In this document: positions 32,011-43,757 of the stretch, piece after piece
Numbering within the stretch: position 1 is the stretch's first letter
Layout of the letters: each line of letters begins with the position of its first letter
Assembly: GCA_965242505.1 (NCBI GenBank)
Contig: OZ251449.1
Location: forward strand, 3,410,001 to 3,474,000
Direction of reading: 5' to 3'
Source of the DNA: UBA2966 sp965242505
GTDB taxonomy: Bacteria; Pseudomonadota; Alphaproteobacteria; UBA2966
DNA length: 64,000 bases
The notes under the pieces: model-generated
Databases searched by the model: none
Told to the model about the DNA's origin: nothing
Seen by the model: the letters and a program-made list of their open reading frames with translations, nothing else
Program-made: the position numbers and the translations under genes

Positions 32011-34764
32011 ATGCTGGCGCTCGGTCCCCTGGCGTTCGCGTCGCCGTGGCTGCTCGCCGCACTGCCGGCCCTGCCGCTGCTGTGGTGGCTGCTGCGGGTG
32101 ACGCCGCCGCCGCCGCGCCGCGTGACGTTCCCCGCGGTCGGCCTGCTGGCGGGACTGCGCGCGCGCCAGGAGACGCCCGCCCGGACGCCCTGGTGGCTGC
32201 TGTTGCTGAGGCTGCTCGTCTCGGCGCTGGCGATTCTGGCTCTCGCGCACCCCATCCTGAACCCGGGCGCCCAGCTGGCCGGTCCGGGGACCCTGTTGCT
32301 GATCGTCGACGACGGATGGGCGTCGGCGCCCCGCTGGCGGCAGCGCGTCGAGGCGATCGCCGACGTCCTGGAGGAGGCGGAACGGTCGGAACGGCCGGTC
32401 GTCGTCGTGACCACGGCTCCCCCCGAGGACGGGGGGGCGCTCCGGGCGAGCGACGTTCTCTCCGCCGCCGCCGCCCGCCGCCTGGTCGGGGCCCTGCGTC
32501 CGAAGCCGTGGCCGGTCGACCGCTTGGCGGCCGCCGATGCGGTTCGCGGTCTCGGCCTGTCCTCGCCGCTGCAAACCATCTGGTTCACGGACGGAATCCT
32601 GGCCGCGCCCGAGGAGGCGCAAGCGGTCCACGACCTGACCGAACGGCTTCAGCATCTGGGGCCGGTCCGATTGCTCGGAGAGCCGGCGGCGGCGCGGGCG
32701 CGCGTCCTGCTTCCTCCGGCGGAGAACCGAAACGCTCTCGACGTCACGGTCATGAGATCGGATTCCCTGGGCGGCGCGAGCGTGTGGATCCGGGGGACCG
32801 GAGAACGGGGACAGCTTCTCGCGCGGGCGCGCGCCGTCTTCGGCGACGGAGAACGCGCCGCGCGGGCCGAAATCGACGTTCCCCTGGAAGTGCGAAACCG
32901 GCTGTCCCGGCTCGAGATCGAGGGCGAGCGGTCGGCCGGGGCCGTCGCCCTTCTCGACGAGCGCTGGCGGCGGCGGCCGGTCGGCCTGTATTCCGGCGAC
33001 GCCCCGGAGGCCGATCAACCCCTCCTGTCCAGCGTCTTCTACCTCGACCGGGCCCTGCGCCCCTTCAGCGACGTGCGCGCCGGCGCCGTCGCGGAACTCT
33101 TGGGGCGCGAGCTGGCGGTGATGTTTCTGGCCGACGTCGGCGTCGTCGTCGGGTCCGATGGCGAAGCCATCGAGGACTGGGTGGAGAGGGGCGGGGTCCT
33201 GGTCCGGTTCGCCGGCCCCAGGATGGCGGAAAAGACGGATTCGTTGACCCCCGTCGCCCTGCGAACGGGCGGCCGGAGCCTCGGCGGCGCGCTGACGTGG
33301 ACCCGGCCGGCGCGTCTCGACGCGTTCGAGAAGGGCAGCCCCTTCTTCGGTCTGGACGTCCCGGAAGACGTCCTGGTGGCCCGGCAGGTTCTGGCCGAAC
33401 CCTCGCTCGACCTGAGCAGCAAGACATGGGCTCGTCTCGCCGACGGGACGCCCCTGGTGACGGCTGAGCGGCGGGGCGGCGGTTGGGTGGTCCTGTTCCA
33501 CACCACGGCGAACACGGAGTGGTCGAACCTGGCGATCTCCGGGCTGTTCGTGGACATGCTGCGCCGTATCGTCGAGCTGGCGGAAGGCGTTTCGAGCCGC
33601 GTCCAGGGCGTTACGCTGCCGCCGCTCCAGGTCCTCGACGGTTTCGGGCGCCTCGTCGACCCGCCGGCCACGGCCGCGCCCATCGCCGGCGAAACGTTCG
33701 AACGGGCGGCGCCCTCTCCGGGCGCGCCGCCGGGTTACTACGGCGACCCCGCCGCCCGCCGCGCGCTCAATCTGGGCGCCGCCGTCGCGGCGCTGGACCC
33801 CATCGAACGTCTGCCGCCAGGGGTGAGTCGCGGGGAGTTCGCGAAGAGCGGGGAGATCGATCTCAAGCCCTTGCTGCTGGCCATCGCCGCGGCGCTGATC
33901 CTGATCGACATGGCCGTCAGTCTCCGGCTCCGGGGTCTGCTGTCCGGGAGGCGGCGCGCGGCCGCCGGGGCCGCGTCGCTCGCCCTGCCGCTTCTGGGGG
34001 CGCTCTCGCTTCCGAACGCCGCCGAAGCCGACGACGACTTCGCGCTCGCCGCGACGCTGGATACGCGGCTCGCCTACGTGGTCACCGGCGATTCCGAAGT
34101 GGACGAGATGAGCCGCGCGGGCCTGAAGGGACTGACCCGGGTCCTGGCGCGCCGGACCGCGTTCGAGGGCGGGGAGCCCGTCGGCCTCGATCCGGAAAGC
34201 GACGCGCTGGTCTACTTCCCGATGATCTACTGGCCCGTCACGCCCGTGCTGCCGGCGCTGTCCGAAAACGCCATCGCCAAGGTGGACGCCTTCGCCAGGA
34301 ACGGCGGAACGATCGTGTTCGACACCCGGGAACGGCGCCGGGTCGGCGCCGCGCCAAGCCTCGGCGGCAACCCGGGGCCCGCGGCCCGCCGCCTTCGGCG
34401 GCTGTTGAACCGGCTGGACGTCCCGCCGCTCACGCCCGTGCCGCCGGAGCACGTCCTGACCAGGGCCTTCTACCTGATCCAGGAGTTTCCCGGGCGCTGG
34501 ACCGGAGGGCGGGTGTGGGTGGAGCGCCACGCCGGCGGCGTCAACGACGGCGTGTCGGGATACGTCGTCGGCGGCCACGACTGGGCGGCGGCCTGGGCGA
34601 TCGACGACCTGGGCCGGTCCGTCGCCGCCGTCGTTCCGGGGGGCGAGCGCCAGCGCGAGACGGCCCTGCGCTTCGGCGTCAATCTGGTGATGTACACGTT
34701 GACCGGCAACTACAAGGCGGACCAGGTCCACGTCCCCGCCATCCTCGAACGGTTGGGCCAATGA
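32011..34764 (+). CDS. BatA-like/DUF4159 membrane protein
   Basis: 917 residues. The N-terminus (FASPWLLAALPALPLLWWLL, then TPWWLLLLRLLVSALAILAL) matches the aerotolerance regulator BatA N-terminal domain with two membrane helices. A VWA-like part (LLIVDDGWASAPRWRQRVEA) follows. A further helix lies near residues 625-645 (LLLAIAAALILIDMAVSL) and a DUF4159 domain occupies the C-terminus (TRLAYVVTGDSEVDEMSRAG, VYFPMIYWPV). The last codons overlap the next gene (ATGA). It belongs to the moxR operon; a role in envelope maturation is inferred from the family. Confidence 0.9.
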   Translation: MLALGPLAFASPWLLAALPALPLLWWLLRVTPPPPRRVTFPAVGLLAGLRARQETPARTPWWLLLLRLLVSALAILALAHPILNPGAQLAGPGTLLLIVDDGWASAPRWRQRVEAIADVLEEAERSERPVVVVTTAPPEDGGALRASDVLSAAAARRLVGALRPKPWPVDRLAAADAVRGLGLSSPLQTIWFTDGILAAPEEAQAVHDLTERLQHLGPVRLLGEPAAARARVLLPPAENRNALDVTVMRSDSLGGASVWIRGTGERGQLLARARAVFGDGERAARAEIDVPLEVRNRLSRLEIEGERSAGAVALLDERWRRRPVGLYSGDAPEADQPLLSSVFYLDRALRPFSDVRAGAVAELLGRELAVMFLADVGVVVGSDGEAIEDWVERGGVLVRFAGPRMAEKTDSLTPVALRTGGRSLGGALTWTRPARLDAFEKGSPFFGLDVPEDVLVARQVLAEPSLDLSSKTWARLADGTPLVTAERRGGGWVVLFHTTANTEWSNLAISGLFVDMLRRIVELAEGVSSRVQGVTLPPLQVLDGFGRLVDPPATAAPIAGETFERAAPSPGAPPGYYGDPAARRALNLGAAVAALDPIERLPPGVSRGEFAKSGEIDLKPLLLAIAAALILIDMAVSLRLRGLLSGRRRAAAGAASLALPLLGALSLPNAAEADDDFALAATLDTRLAYVVTGDSEVDEMSRAGLKGLTRVLARRTAFEGGEPVGLDPESDALVYFPMIYWPVTPVLPALSENAIAKVDAFARNGGTIVFDTRERRRVGAAPSLGGNPGPAARRLRRLLNRLDVPPLTPVPPEHVLTRAFYLIQEFPGRWTGGRVWVERHAGGVNDGVSGYVVGGHDWAAAWAIDDLGRSVAAVVPGGERQRETALRFGVNLVMYTLTGNYKADQVHVPAILERLGQ

Positions 34765-36884
34765 CGGGCGCCGCCGCCGCCATGACGTCGATATCCTTCG
34801 CGCCCCTGCTGCCGTGGACGGTCATCGGGGCGTTGTCGGCGGCCGCCGCTTCGCTGACGGCCGTCGCCTTCGCGAAGCGCGCCGCGGGAGCGGCCTGGCG
34901 CGGGGCCGCTCTCGCGGTCGTCATCGGAGCGCTGGCCAACCCGATCCTCCATACCGAGAGCCGGGAGCGGTTGACCGACGTGGTCGCGGTGGTCGTCGAC
35001 CGTTCCCCCAGTCAGCGGATCGGCGCCAGGTGGGAACGCACGGACGAAGCCCTGCGCGTGGTGCGGGAACGGCTCCGGCGCCTGCCGAACGTGGAGGTCC
35101 GAGCGGTCGACGCGGGCGCGCCAGGCCGCGCCTCGTCGGACCGGGCCGACGCCGTCGGCGCGATGGCGGAAGGAACGCGGCTGTTCGACGCCCTCGACGC
35201 GGCGCTCGCGGACGTCCCGCTGGACCGTATCGCCGGCGCCGTCTTCATCACCGACGGGCAGGCGCACGACGCGCCCGACGATCCCGCCCGCGCGCCCCGG
35301 ATCGGGAACCTGAAACCCCTCCACGTCCTGCTCACCGGAGAGCGCGGCGAGGCGGACCGTCGGCTCGTCGTCGCCGAAGCCCCGAGCTACGGGATGGTGG
35401 GCTCGGAACTCCACCTCACGCTGCGCGTGGAAGACGCCGGTTACGGCGAACGGTCGGGAACCGCGTTGGTCACCGTGCGGCGCGACGGCGCGCGCGAGGA
35501 GACCCACACCCTGGAGGTGGGCAGGGACCAGCGCGTTCCCTTCAGGCTGGATCACGGCGGCCGAACGATCGTCGAGATCGAGGTCGCCGACGCCGACGGC
35601 GAACTGACCCGACGAAACAACCGGGCCGCGCTCACCGTCAATGGGGTGCGCGACCGTCTCCGCGTCCTGCTCGTCTCCGGCGAGCCTCATGCCGGCGCGC
35701 GCACCTGGCGGAACCTCCTGAAGGCGGACCCGTCGGTCGATCTCGTGCACTTCACGATCCTGCGTCCGCCCGAAAAGCAGGACGGCACGCCGGTCCGCGA
35801 GCTGTCCCTCATCGCCTTCCCGATCCGGGAGCTCTTCGAAACCAGGCTGGCGGATTTCGATCTCGTCGTCTTCGATCGCTACCGGCGGCGCGGGATCCTG
35901 CCCCAGAGCTACTTCGCCAATATCGCCCGATACGTCACGGAAGGCGGCGCGTTGCTGGGCGCCGTGGGTCCGGCCTTCGCCGCCCCGCTCTCCGTATACC
36001 GGACGCCGCTCCGGGACGTGATGCCCGGCCGTCCCACGGGGAAGGTCATCGAACGGGGGTTCAGGCCGATGCTGACGGAGCTCGGAAGGCGGCACCCGGT
36101 GACGGCGGATCTGGACGGCGCGGCGGCCGAAACGCCGGCGTGGGGACGCTGGTTCAGAATGATCGACGCGGTCGCCGAGCGCGGCGCCACCGTCATGCGG
36201 GGCGTCGACGACCGTCCCCTGTTGCAGCTCGACCGCGTAGGCGATGGCCGCGTGGCGTTGCTGCTTTCGGATCACGCCTGGCTCTGGGCGCGGGGCGCGG
36301 AAGGCGGCGGCCCGCAGGCCGAGCTGCTCCGCAGACTCGCGCACTGGCTGATGAAGGAGCCGGACCTGGAAGAGGAGGATCTGAGGCTCTCGGCGCGGGG
36401 CGACCGGCTCGAGATCGTCCGCCGCGGCCTCGGCGACGTTCCCCGGCGGATCACCGTCCGCACGCCGTCCGGCGAGCGGCTGCCGGTCGAGCTGGAGGAC
36501 CGGGGCGGCGGACGCCTGGTCGGCGGCGCCGCGGCCGGCGAGACCGGGCTGTATGTGGCGAGCGACGGGGACCTCGAGGCGGTGGCGGTGGTCGGGCCCC
36601 TGAACGCCAGGGAGTACGCCGACGTGAGGACATCCCCGGACGAGTTGGCGCCTATCGTCGAGGCCACGTCCGGGGGCGTCTACTGGGTCGCCGAAGACGG
36701 CGCGCCGAACGTGCGTTCCGTCCGGCCCGGCCGGGATACGTCGGGAAGCGACTGGCTGGGGCTCGTCGCCAACGGGAGCTACATCGTCACGGGCGTCGAG
36801 CGGACGCCCCTTCTCCCGGCGCTCGTCGTCCTCCTTCTGGCGCTCGGCGCCCTGATGACGGCGTGGCGCCGGGAAGGGCGCTGA
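34761..36884 (+). CDS. large membrane VWA/glutamine-amidotransferase-like protein
   Basis: 707 residues, translationally coupled to the DUF4159 gene. Two N-terminal helices (WTVIGALSAAAASLTAVAFA, AALAVVIGALANPIL) lead to a VWA-like domain (VVAVVVDRSPSQRIGARWER, FITDGQAHDAPDD). A CARDB-like beta domain follows (LHLTLRVEDAGYGERSG). Next comes a class I amidotransferase-like fold (LRVLLVSGEPHAGARTWRNL, FDLVVFDRYRRRGILPQSYF) and a C-terminal helix (LLPALVVLLLALGALMTAW). It is the last gene of the moxR cluster. Its precise function is unknown. Confidence 0.85.
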   Translation: MTGAAAAMTSISFAPLLPWTVIGALSAAAASLTAVAFAKRAAGAAWRGAALAVVIGALANPILHTESRERLTDVVAVVVDRSPSQRIGARWERTDEALRVVRERLRRLPNVEVRAVDAGAPGRASSDRADAVGAMAEGTRLFDALDAALADVPLDRIAGAVFITDGQAHDAPDDPARAPRIGNLKPLHVLLTGERGEADRRLVVAEAPSYGMVGSELHLTLRVEDAGYGERSGTALVTVRRDGAREETHTLEVGRDQRVPFRLDHGGRTIVEIEVADADGELTRRNNRAALTVNGVRDRLRVLLVSGEPHAGARTWRNLLKADPSVDLVHFTILRPPEKQDGTPVRELSLIAFPIRELFETRLADFDLVVFDRYRRRGILPQSYFANIARYVTEGGALLGAVGPAFAAPLSVYRTPLRDVMPGRPTGKVIERGFRPMLTELGRRHPVTADLDGAAAETPAWGRWFRMIDAVAERGATVMRGVDDRPLLQLDRVGDGRVALLLSDHAWLWARGAEGGGPQAELLRRLAHWLMKEPDLEEEDLRLSARGDRLEIVRRGLGDVPRRITVRTPSGERLPVELEDRGGGRLVGGAAAGETGLYVASDGDLEAVAVVGPLNAREYADVRTSPDELAPIVEATSGGVYWVAEDGAPNVRSVRPGRDTSGSDWLGLVANGSYIVTGVERTPLLPALVVLLLALGALMTAWRREGR

Positions 36885-36898
36885 CGGCGGGGGCTCGG

Positions 36899-37022
36899 CC
36901 CGCATTTCTCCTTCGGGTCCGTTCGCGCTCCTCCTCCCTGACAGGGGGGAGGTCGGGAGGGGGGTGGACCGCGGCCCCGCAACGCCGCGCAATCCTCACT
37001 CCTCGACCGGTATGAAAAATGC
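36899..37022. repeat. mosaic palindromic repeat, copy 8
   Basis: Lacks the G4 module: gcatttctccttcgggtccg, gcgctcctcctccctgacag-gggggaggtcgggag, then ggtggaccgcggccccgcaa and the right end ggtatgaaaaatgcgg. It lies between the convergent ends of the moxR cluster and the GNAT gene. Confidence 0.88.
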
Positions 37023-37025
37023 GGA

Positions 37026-37559
37026 TCAGCCGGGATGGAGCTCGGGCGCGCCGGTCAGCGCGCGGACCAGCGTTCCGGCGCACTCCGCGGCGGCCCCGCG
37101 AACGATCTCGCGCAACAGCACGCGCTCCTGATCCGTCTCGCCGGGGAGGCGAAGGCCGCGCGCGCCCGATCGTTCGAAACCGAACCGGCCGTAGTAGGCG
37201 GGATCGCCGACCAGCACCGCGGCGCGATGTCCGCGGCGCCCGGCGAGGGCGAGCGACTGTTCCACCAGCGCCCGGCCGATGCCCGCGCCCTGAAAGACGG
37301 GATCGACGGCCAACGGGCCGAGCAGGAGCAGGTCGACGTGGCGGCCGCGCCCGGCGTGGACCGCCCGCGCCGGCCAGTATCGGATCGAGCCGTGGAGTTC
37401 CCCGTCGATCGAGGCGACGTGGCACAACTCGGCGATCGGGGCGATGCCCTCGCGAAGGGCGTAGACGGCTTTCGACCGGCGGTCCGCGCCGAACACCGCG
37501 TCCAGCAGGCGCTCGATGTCCCCGGCGCACCGCGGCCGTTCGACCGTGATCCGGATCAT
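37026..37559 (-). CDS. GNAT N-acetyltransferase
   Basis: 177 residues from ATG at 37559. The acetyl-CoA binding motif LGPLAVDPVFQGAGIGRALV (residues about 80-100) carries Q-x-x-G-x-G-x. The following VLVGDPAYYGRFGFER is typical of YhbS-like predicted acetyltransferases. The start overlaps the stop of the methyltransferase gene by 4 bases, so they are co-translated. The substrate is unknown. The stop codon lies 4 bases from the end of repeat copy 8. Confidence 0.88.
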   Translation of the reverse strand: MIRITVERPRCAGDIERLLDAVFGADRRSKAVYALREGIAPIAELCHVASIDGELHGSIRYWPARAVHAGRGRHVDLLLLGPLAVDPVFQGAGIGRALVEQSLALAGRRGHRAAVLVGDPAYYGRFGFERSGARGLRLPGETDQERVLLREIVRGAAAECAGTLVRALTGAPELHPG

Positions 37560-38566
37560 CTTCGGCGCCGCGGCGGCTTGGTCGCGGTGATGACGCTGCG
37601 GCCGTCGGTGCGGGTGAACATCTCGAAGTCCGGAAAGCCGGCGTCCCGCAGCCAGGCGCGATGTTCGCCGACCGTGTAGGCTTGCCCGCCATCGTAGATA
37701 TTGAGGAACACCAGGTTCTGGGCCACCGTCTGCGCCGGTTCGAGGCGGGAATCCTGCAGCACGCGGCTCAGGATGCACATCGTTCCGCCCGCTTCGATGA
37801 TCCGCCCCACGTTGATCACGGCGGCGCGGGCTTCGTCGTACGCCAGCACCTGGAGAACGGCCCGGAATACCGCGACGTCGCAGCGGACCGGAGGCGGACC
37901 CGTGACCGCGTCGTGCGCCACCACCGCGATGCGTTCCGACAACCCCGATTCGGCGACGATGGTTTCCGTTATGGGGGTAATGGACGGAAGCTCGATCACC
38001 GTGGCGCGCAGCTCCGGACACCGTTCGCAGGCCGCGATGGCGAGGCCGCCGGAGCCGCCGCCGACGTCGACCAGATGGCGGCGTTCGGCGAGGTTCAGCT
38101 CGTCGGCCAGCATACGGCCGGTCTCGAGCGCGTTGGGATGCAGATCGCGGAAGAACGCGTCCCGTTCCGCGCCGGACATCGCGGCGTAATCGCGCGCGGC
38201 CTGGGGTTTCCCCGTGCGGATCGATTCGGCCGTCCGCAACGCCCAGCGCCAGCGCTCCTCGAAGGCTTCGCACAGGTTGCCGATGTATTCCTCGCGGCCC
38301 TTCACCAGGTAATGGTCCGACTCGGGCGTGTTCGCGAACGCGCCGTCCTCCACGACCAGCACGCCGGCCACGACGAGCGCGTAGAGCAGAGGGCTCAGTT
38401 TTCGCGAATCGACGCCGAGGACGTCCGCGAGCTCCTCCGCCGTCCTGGGGCCGTCGCCGAGCGGCGTGAAGACGTCGAGCTTGACGCCGGCCGCGAAGGC
38501 GAACGCGGGATAGGGGGAGTCGGCGAGCTTGTCGAAGATCTCGCGGCTCGGGCGAGCCTTTTTCAT
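37556..38566 (-). CDS. SAM-dependent O-methyltransferase (family 2, ASMT-like)
   Basis: 336 residues from ATG at 38566 with GGAGGA eight bases upstream. An N-terminal winged-helix dimerisation domain (PRTAEELADVLGVDSRKLSP) is followed by the class I methyltransferase fold. Motif I is LVDVGGGSGGLAIAACERCP near residue 160. IIEAGGTMCILSRVLQD and the C-terminal DFEMFTRTDGRSVITATK also fit. Relatives methylate hydroxyl groups of small aromatic metabolites; the substrate here is unknown. It overlaps the GNAT gene downstream. Confidence 0.88.
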   Translation of the reverse strand: MKKARPSREIFDKLADSPYPAFAFAAGVKLDVFTPLGDGPRTAEELADVLGVDSRKLSPLLYALVVAGVLVVEDGAFANTPESDHYLVKGREEYIGNLCEAFEERWRWALRTAESIRTGKPQAARDYAAMSGAERDAFFRDLHPNALETGRMLADELNLAERRHLVDVGGGSGGLAIAACERCPELRATVIELPSITPITETIVAESGLSERIAVVAHDAVTGPPPVRCDVAVFRAVLQVLAYDEARAAVINVGRIIEAGGTMCILSRVLQDSRLEPAQTVAQNLVFLNIYDGGQAYTVGEHRAWLRDAGFPDFEMFTRTDGRSVITATKPPRRRR

Positions 38567-38597
38567 CGCCAACGTCCTCCCCGTCGGAGGGGGGAGA

Positions 38598-38999
38598 TCA
38601 GGACGGAGGCGCGCCCGGAAGTCGCGGCCGCGGGGCCCGGTCGTTCCCGTTCCCGGCGCGCCTCGCGAAAAAACCGATATCGAGGTCCACGCTCGGACCC
38701 AGCCACGCGGCGTGGTCCGTGTGGTCCGCGAGGTCGTCGCCGGTATTCGGATGAAGGAAGACGGTCAGTCCCTCCCGGTTGACCATGAGCCACGGGACGA
38801 GTTCGCCCAACACCGGCGGCTGGAACGCGACCTGATAGCTCCAGCAAGGATGGGGACCCACCGGCTTCTCGCGCCACCGCCCCATCTCGACGTCGAAGCG
38901 CGCTTCGATCGCCTCGCGCACGCGCCGCGCTTCCTCGCGGGTGTCCGCGCCGAAGTAGACGTGCGCGTGATAGCTCCGGATGTCCGGGGGCTCGCCCAT
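38598..38999 (-). CDS. DOPA 4,5-dioxygenase-family protein
   Basis: 133 residues from ATG at 38999. The opening IRSYHAHVYFGADTREEARR carries the conserved HAHVYF motif. VGPHPCWSYQVAFQPPVLGE, PWLMVNREGLTVFLHPNTGD and DDLADHTDHAAWLG follow, the full pattern of the DOPA-dioxygenase family. His residues in HAHVYF, HPN and DHTDH are candidate metal ligands. Bacterial members cleave catechol-type rings in vitro; the physiological substrate is unknown. It lies 8 bases downstream of grxD on the same strand. Confidence 0.9.
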   Translation of the reverse strand: MGEPPDIRSYHAHVYFGADTREEARRVREAIEARFDVEMGRWREKPVGPHPCWSYQVAFQPPVLGELVPWLMVNREGLTVFLHPNTGDDLADHTDHAAWLGPSVDLDIGFFARRAGNGNDRAPRPRLPGAPPS

Positions 39000-39007
39000 C
39001 GGCGGCC

Positions 39008-39355
39008 TCAGGCGGCGGCCGGTTCCTGCGTCGGAATGCCCTTGTCGGCGAAGACCTGCTTCAACTCGCCGTTCTCGTACATCTCGCGGATGATGTCGCA
39101 ACCGCCGACGAATTCGCTCTTCACGTAGAGCTGGGGGATGGTCGGCCAGTCGGAAAAGGCCTTGATCCCTTCGCGGAGTTGCGGGTCGGCCAGTACGTCG
39201 ACCCCCTTGAACTGGACGCCCAGGAGGGTCAGCGCCTGCACCACGGCGGCGGAAAACCCGCACTGCGGGAATACGGGCGTGCCCTTCATGAACAGGACGA
39301 CGGGTTGGCCGTCGATTTCCTGCTGAATACGTTCGAAGACCGGATTGTCGCTCAT
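39008..39355 (-). CDS. grxD: monothiol glutaredoxin (Grx4/GrxD type)
   Basis: 115 residues. The active site KGTPVFPQCGFS near residue 33 is the CGFS class, which binds and transfers [2Fe-2S] clusters with glutathione. SDWPTIPQLYVKSEFVGGCD carries the GSH-binding TIPQ and GGCD segments. It sits next to bolA; BolA-GrxD form a cluster-sensing or trafficking complex in many bacteria, so functional pairing is expected. Confidence 0.96.
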   Translation of the reverse strand: MSDNPVFERIQQEIDGQPVVLFMKGTPVFPQCGFSAAVVQALTLLGVQFKGVDVLADPQLREGIKAFSDWPTIPQLYVKSEFVGGCDIIREMYENGELKQVFADKGIPTQEPAAA

Positions 39356-39412
39356 GTCGCCTTCCTTCCGTTCAGGCCGCCTCGGCCCGCTCGGGCGGGC
39401 CGCGCGGCGCGG

Positions 39413-39655
39413 TCAGTCCAGACCCTCGGGAACGCCGGTCTGCAACGCCAGGGCGTGCAGCGCGTCTCCCATGCGCCCCTGGAGCGCCTTGTACACCATC
39501 TGATGCTGCTGGACACGGCTTTTCCCCTTGAATTTCTTCGACACGACCATCGCGGCGTAATGGTCGCCATCGCCCCGCAGGTCCTCGATCGTGACCTGCG
39601 CGTCCGGCATCGCTTCCTTGATCAGGCGCTCGATATCGCCCGCCTGCATCGGCAT
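39413..39655 (-). CDS. BolA family protein
   Basis: 80 residues. The class II KH-like fold is seen in MQAGDIERLIKEAMPDAQVT, GDGDHYAAMVVSKKFKGKSR and VQQHQMVYKALQGRM with the conserved His and the C-terminal HALALQT. BolA proteins partner with CGFS glutaredoxins, and grxD is 57 bases downstream. The gene follows purL by 46 bases, the usual alphaproteobacterial order. Confidence 0.95.
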   Translation of the reverse strand: MPMQAGDIERLIKEAMPDAQVTIEDLRGDGDHYAAMVVSKKFKGKSRVQQHQMVYKALQGRMGDALHALALQTGVPEGLD

Positions 39656-39701
39656 GGTCGCTTCTCCTTTCCGGTCCCGCTTCCGCGGCGGCGGAAGGAG
39701 T

Positions 39702-41941
<2,240 letters not shown>

Positions 41942-41945
<4 letters not shown>

Positions 41946-42631
41946 GACAGGCGTTCGACCAGCGACTCGAACATCGGACGCCCGTCCGAACAGCCCTGCG
42001 CGTCGTCGACGTGATTCTCGGGATGCGGCATGAGTCCGAGGACGTTGCGGGCCGCGTTGTAGACGCCGGCGATGCCGTTGATCGATCCGTTCGGGTTGGC
42101 CGCGTCCTCGACGCGGCCCTCGGGCGTGCAGTAACGAAAGGCGACCCGCCCTTCGCCCTCGATGCGCGCCAGCGTATCCGCGTCCGAGTGGTAGTTGCCG
42201 TCGTGGTGAGCGACCGGCGCCCGGATCACCTGGCCCGCCGCGTAGCGGCCGGTGAACGGCGTGTCCGCGCGCTCGACCCTCAGATGAACGTCCCGGCACA
42301 CGAACTTGAGGTCCCGATTGGCCATCAGCGCGCCAGGCAGGAGCCCCGCTTCGGTCAGGATCTGGAACCCGTTGCAGATTCCCAGCACCGGGACTCCGGC
42401 TTCCGCGCGCGCCGACACCGCGGACAGAACCGGCGCGCGCGCCGCCATGGCGCCGGAACGGAGGTAATCGCCGTAGGAGAATCCGCCCGGCAGGACGATG
42501 AGGTCGACGTCGGGGAGCTCGGTATCCCGATGCCGAACGACGGCAGGCCGTCGTCCGCCGACCGCGGCCAAGGCGTCGATGACGTCGCCGTCCCGATTGG
42601 AGCCCGGAAACATGACGACCGCCGCCTTCAT
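41942..42631 (-). CDS. purQ: FGAM synthase glutaminase subunit PurQ
   Basis: 229 residues. A class I glutamine amidotransferase: GSNRDGDVIDAL, PGGFSYGDYLRSGAMA and nucleophile Cys in VLGICNGFQILTEAGLLPG (near residue 86). The His-Glu pair is in GLMPHPENHVDD near the C-terminus. It supplies ammonia to PurL. Overlaps of 4 bases with both purL and purS indicate tight co-translation. Confidence 0.97.
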
Positions 42632-42894
42632 CCCCGCGGGGGTTCCGGTCGCCCCGCCTCCAGTTCGATCCGGTAGTCCTCGATCACGGTGTTGGCCAGA
42701 AGCCGCGCGCACATCGACTCCACGGCGGCGCGCGCCCGTTCGACGTCCGATTCCTCCAGTTCCAGTTCCAGGTACTTGCCCTGCCGGACGTCGCCGATCC
42801 CGTCGAATCCCAGCGACGCGAGGACGTCGCGGATGGCCTTGCCCTGCGGGTCGAGAACGCCGGGTTTCGGCGTGATGTGGACCCGCGCCTTCAC
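42628..42894 (-). CDS. purS: FGAM synthase subunit PurS
   Basis: 88 residues. Family pattern KARVHITPKPGVLDPQGKAI, SLGFDGIGDVRQGKYLELEL, then CARLLANTVIEDYRIEL. PurS bridges PurL and PurQ. It overlaps purQ by 4 bases and lies 6 bases after purC. Confidence 0.96.
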   Translation of the reverse strand: MKARVHITPKPGVLDPQGKAIRDVLASLGFDGIGDVRQGKYLELELEESDVERARAAVESMCARLLANTVIEDYRIELEAGRPEPPRG

Positions 42895-42900
42895 GCGCAG

Positions 42901-43665
42901 CTACTGCATCGCCTTCGGGCCCTGCAGGTCGCGCGGGCCGCTCTCCGGAAGGATCCCGAGCCTCTGGGCGACTTCCTGGTACGCCTCGGCCACGTCGCCC
43001 ATGTCGCGGCGGAACCGGTCCTTGTCGAGCTTCTTGCCCGTCTTCAGATCCCAGAGTCGGCAGCTGTCCGGGCTGATCTCGTCGGCGAGAATGATCCGTT
43101 CCTCGTCGTTGAAGTAATAGCGCCCGAACTCGATCTTGAAGTCGACCAGGCGGATGCCGATGCCGCGGAACAGGCCGCTGAGGAAGTCGTTGATCCGCAA
43201 GGTCATGGACATCATTTCGTCCAGTTCATGGGGCGTCGCCCAGCCGAACGCGGTGATGTGCTCCTCGGAGACGATGGGGTCGTCCAGCTCGTCCGACTTG
43301 TAGCACCACTCGACGATCGAGCGCGCGAGCGTCGAACCCTCGGAGATCCCGAGGCGCTTGGCCATGGAGCCCGCCGCGACGTTCCGCACGATCACCTCGA
43401 GGGGGATGATCTCCACTTCCTTGACGAGCTGTTCCCGCATGTTCAGGCGGCGCACGAAATGGGTCGGGATGCCCATGTCGGCGAGACCGGTCATCAGGTA
43501 CTCGGAGATGCGGTTGTTCAGCACTCCCTTTCCGGTGATCGTGCCGGTCTTCTTCTTGTTGTACGCGGTGGCGTCGTCCTTGAAGTACTGGACGATGGTG
43601 CCCGGTTCGGGTCCTTCGAAAAGGACCTTCGCCTTGCCTTCGTAGATCTGTCTGCGACGGCCCAT
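42901..43665 (-). CDS. purC: SAICAR synthase
   Basis: 254 residues. Condenses CAIR with aspartate using ATP. The opening QIYEGKAKVLFEGPEPGTIV, QYFKDDATAYNKKKTGTITG, EIIPLEVIVRNVAAGSMAKR and IELVDFKIEFGRYY-type segment (IRLVDFKIEFG) are characteristic. It is first in the purC-purS-purQ-purL-bolA-grxD run and is preceded by a good promoter match on its strand. Confidence 0.97.
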   Translation of the reverse strand: MGRRRQIYEGKAKVLFEGPEPGTIVQYFKDDATAYNKKKTGTITGKGVLNNRISEYLMTGLADMGIPTHFVRRLNMREQLVKEVEIIPLEVIVRNVAAGSMAKRLGISEGSTLARSIVEWCYKSDELDDPIVSEEHITAFGWATPHELDEMMSMTLRINDFLSGLFRGIGIRLVDFKIEFGRYYFNDEERIILADEISPDSCRLWDLKTGKKLDKDRFRRDMGDVAEAYQEVAQRLGILPESGPRDLQGPKAMQ

Positions 43666-43757
43666 CTTCGGATCTCTTGCGGGGGCGCGGGAACGTGACC
43701 GGGTGTCGTCGAGCTCGGCCCGGAGCCGCCCGCGCGGGGTTTCGGGAAGATATCGAT

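Noticed and set aside
42877..43698. Plus-strand frame opposite purC
   Set aside because: No conserved motif; purC on the minus strand is unambiguous and has a promoter match.
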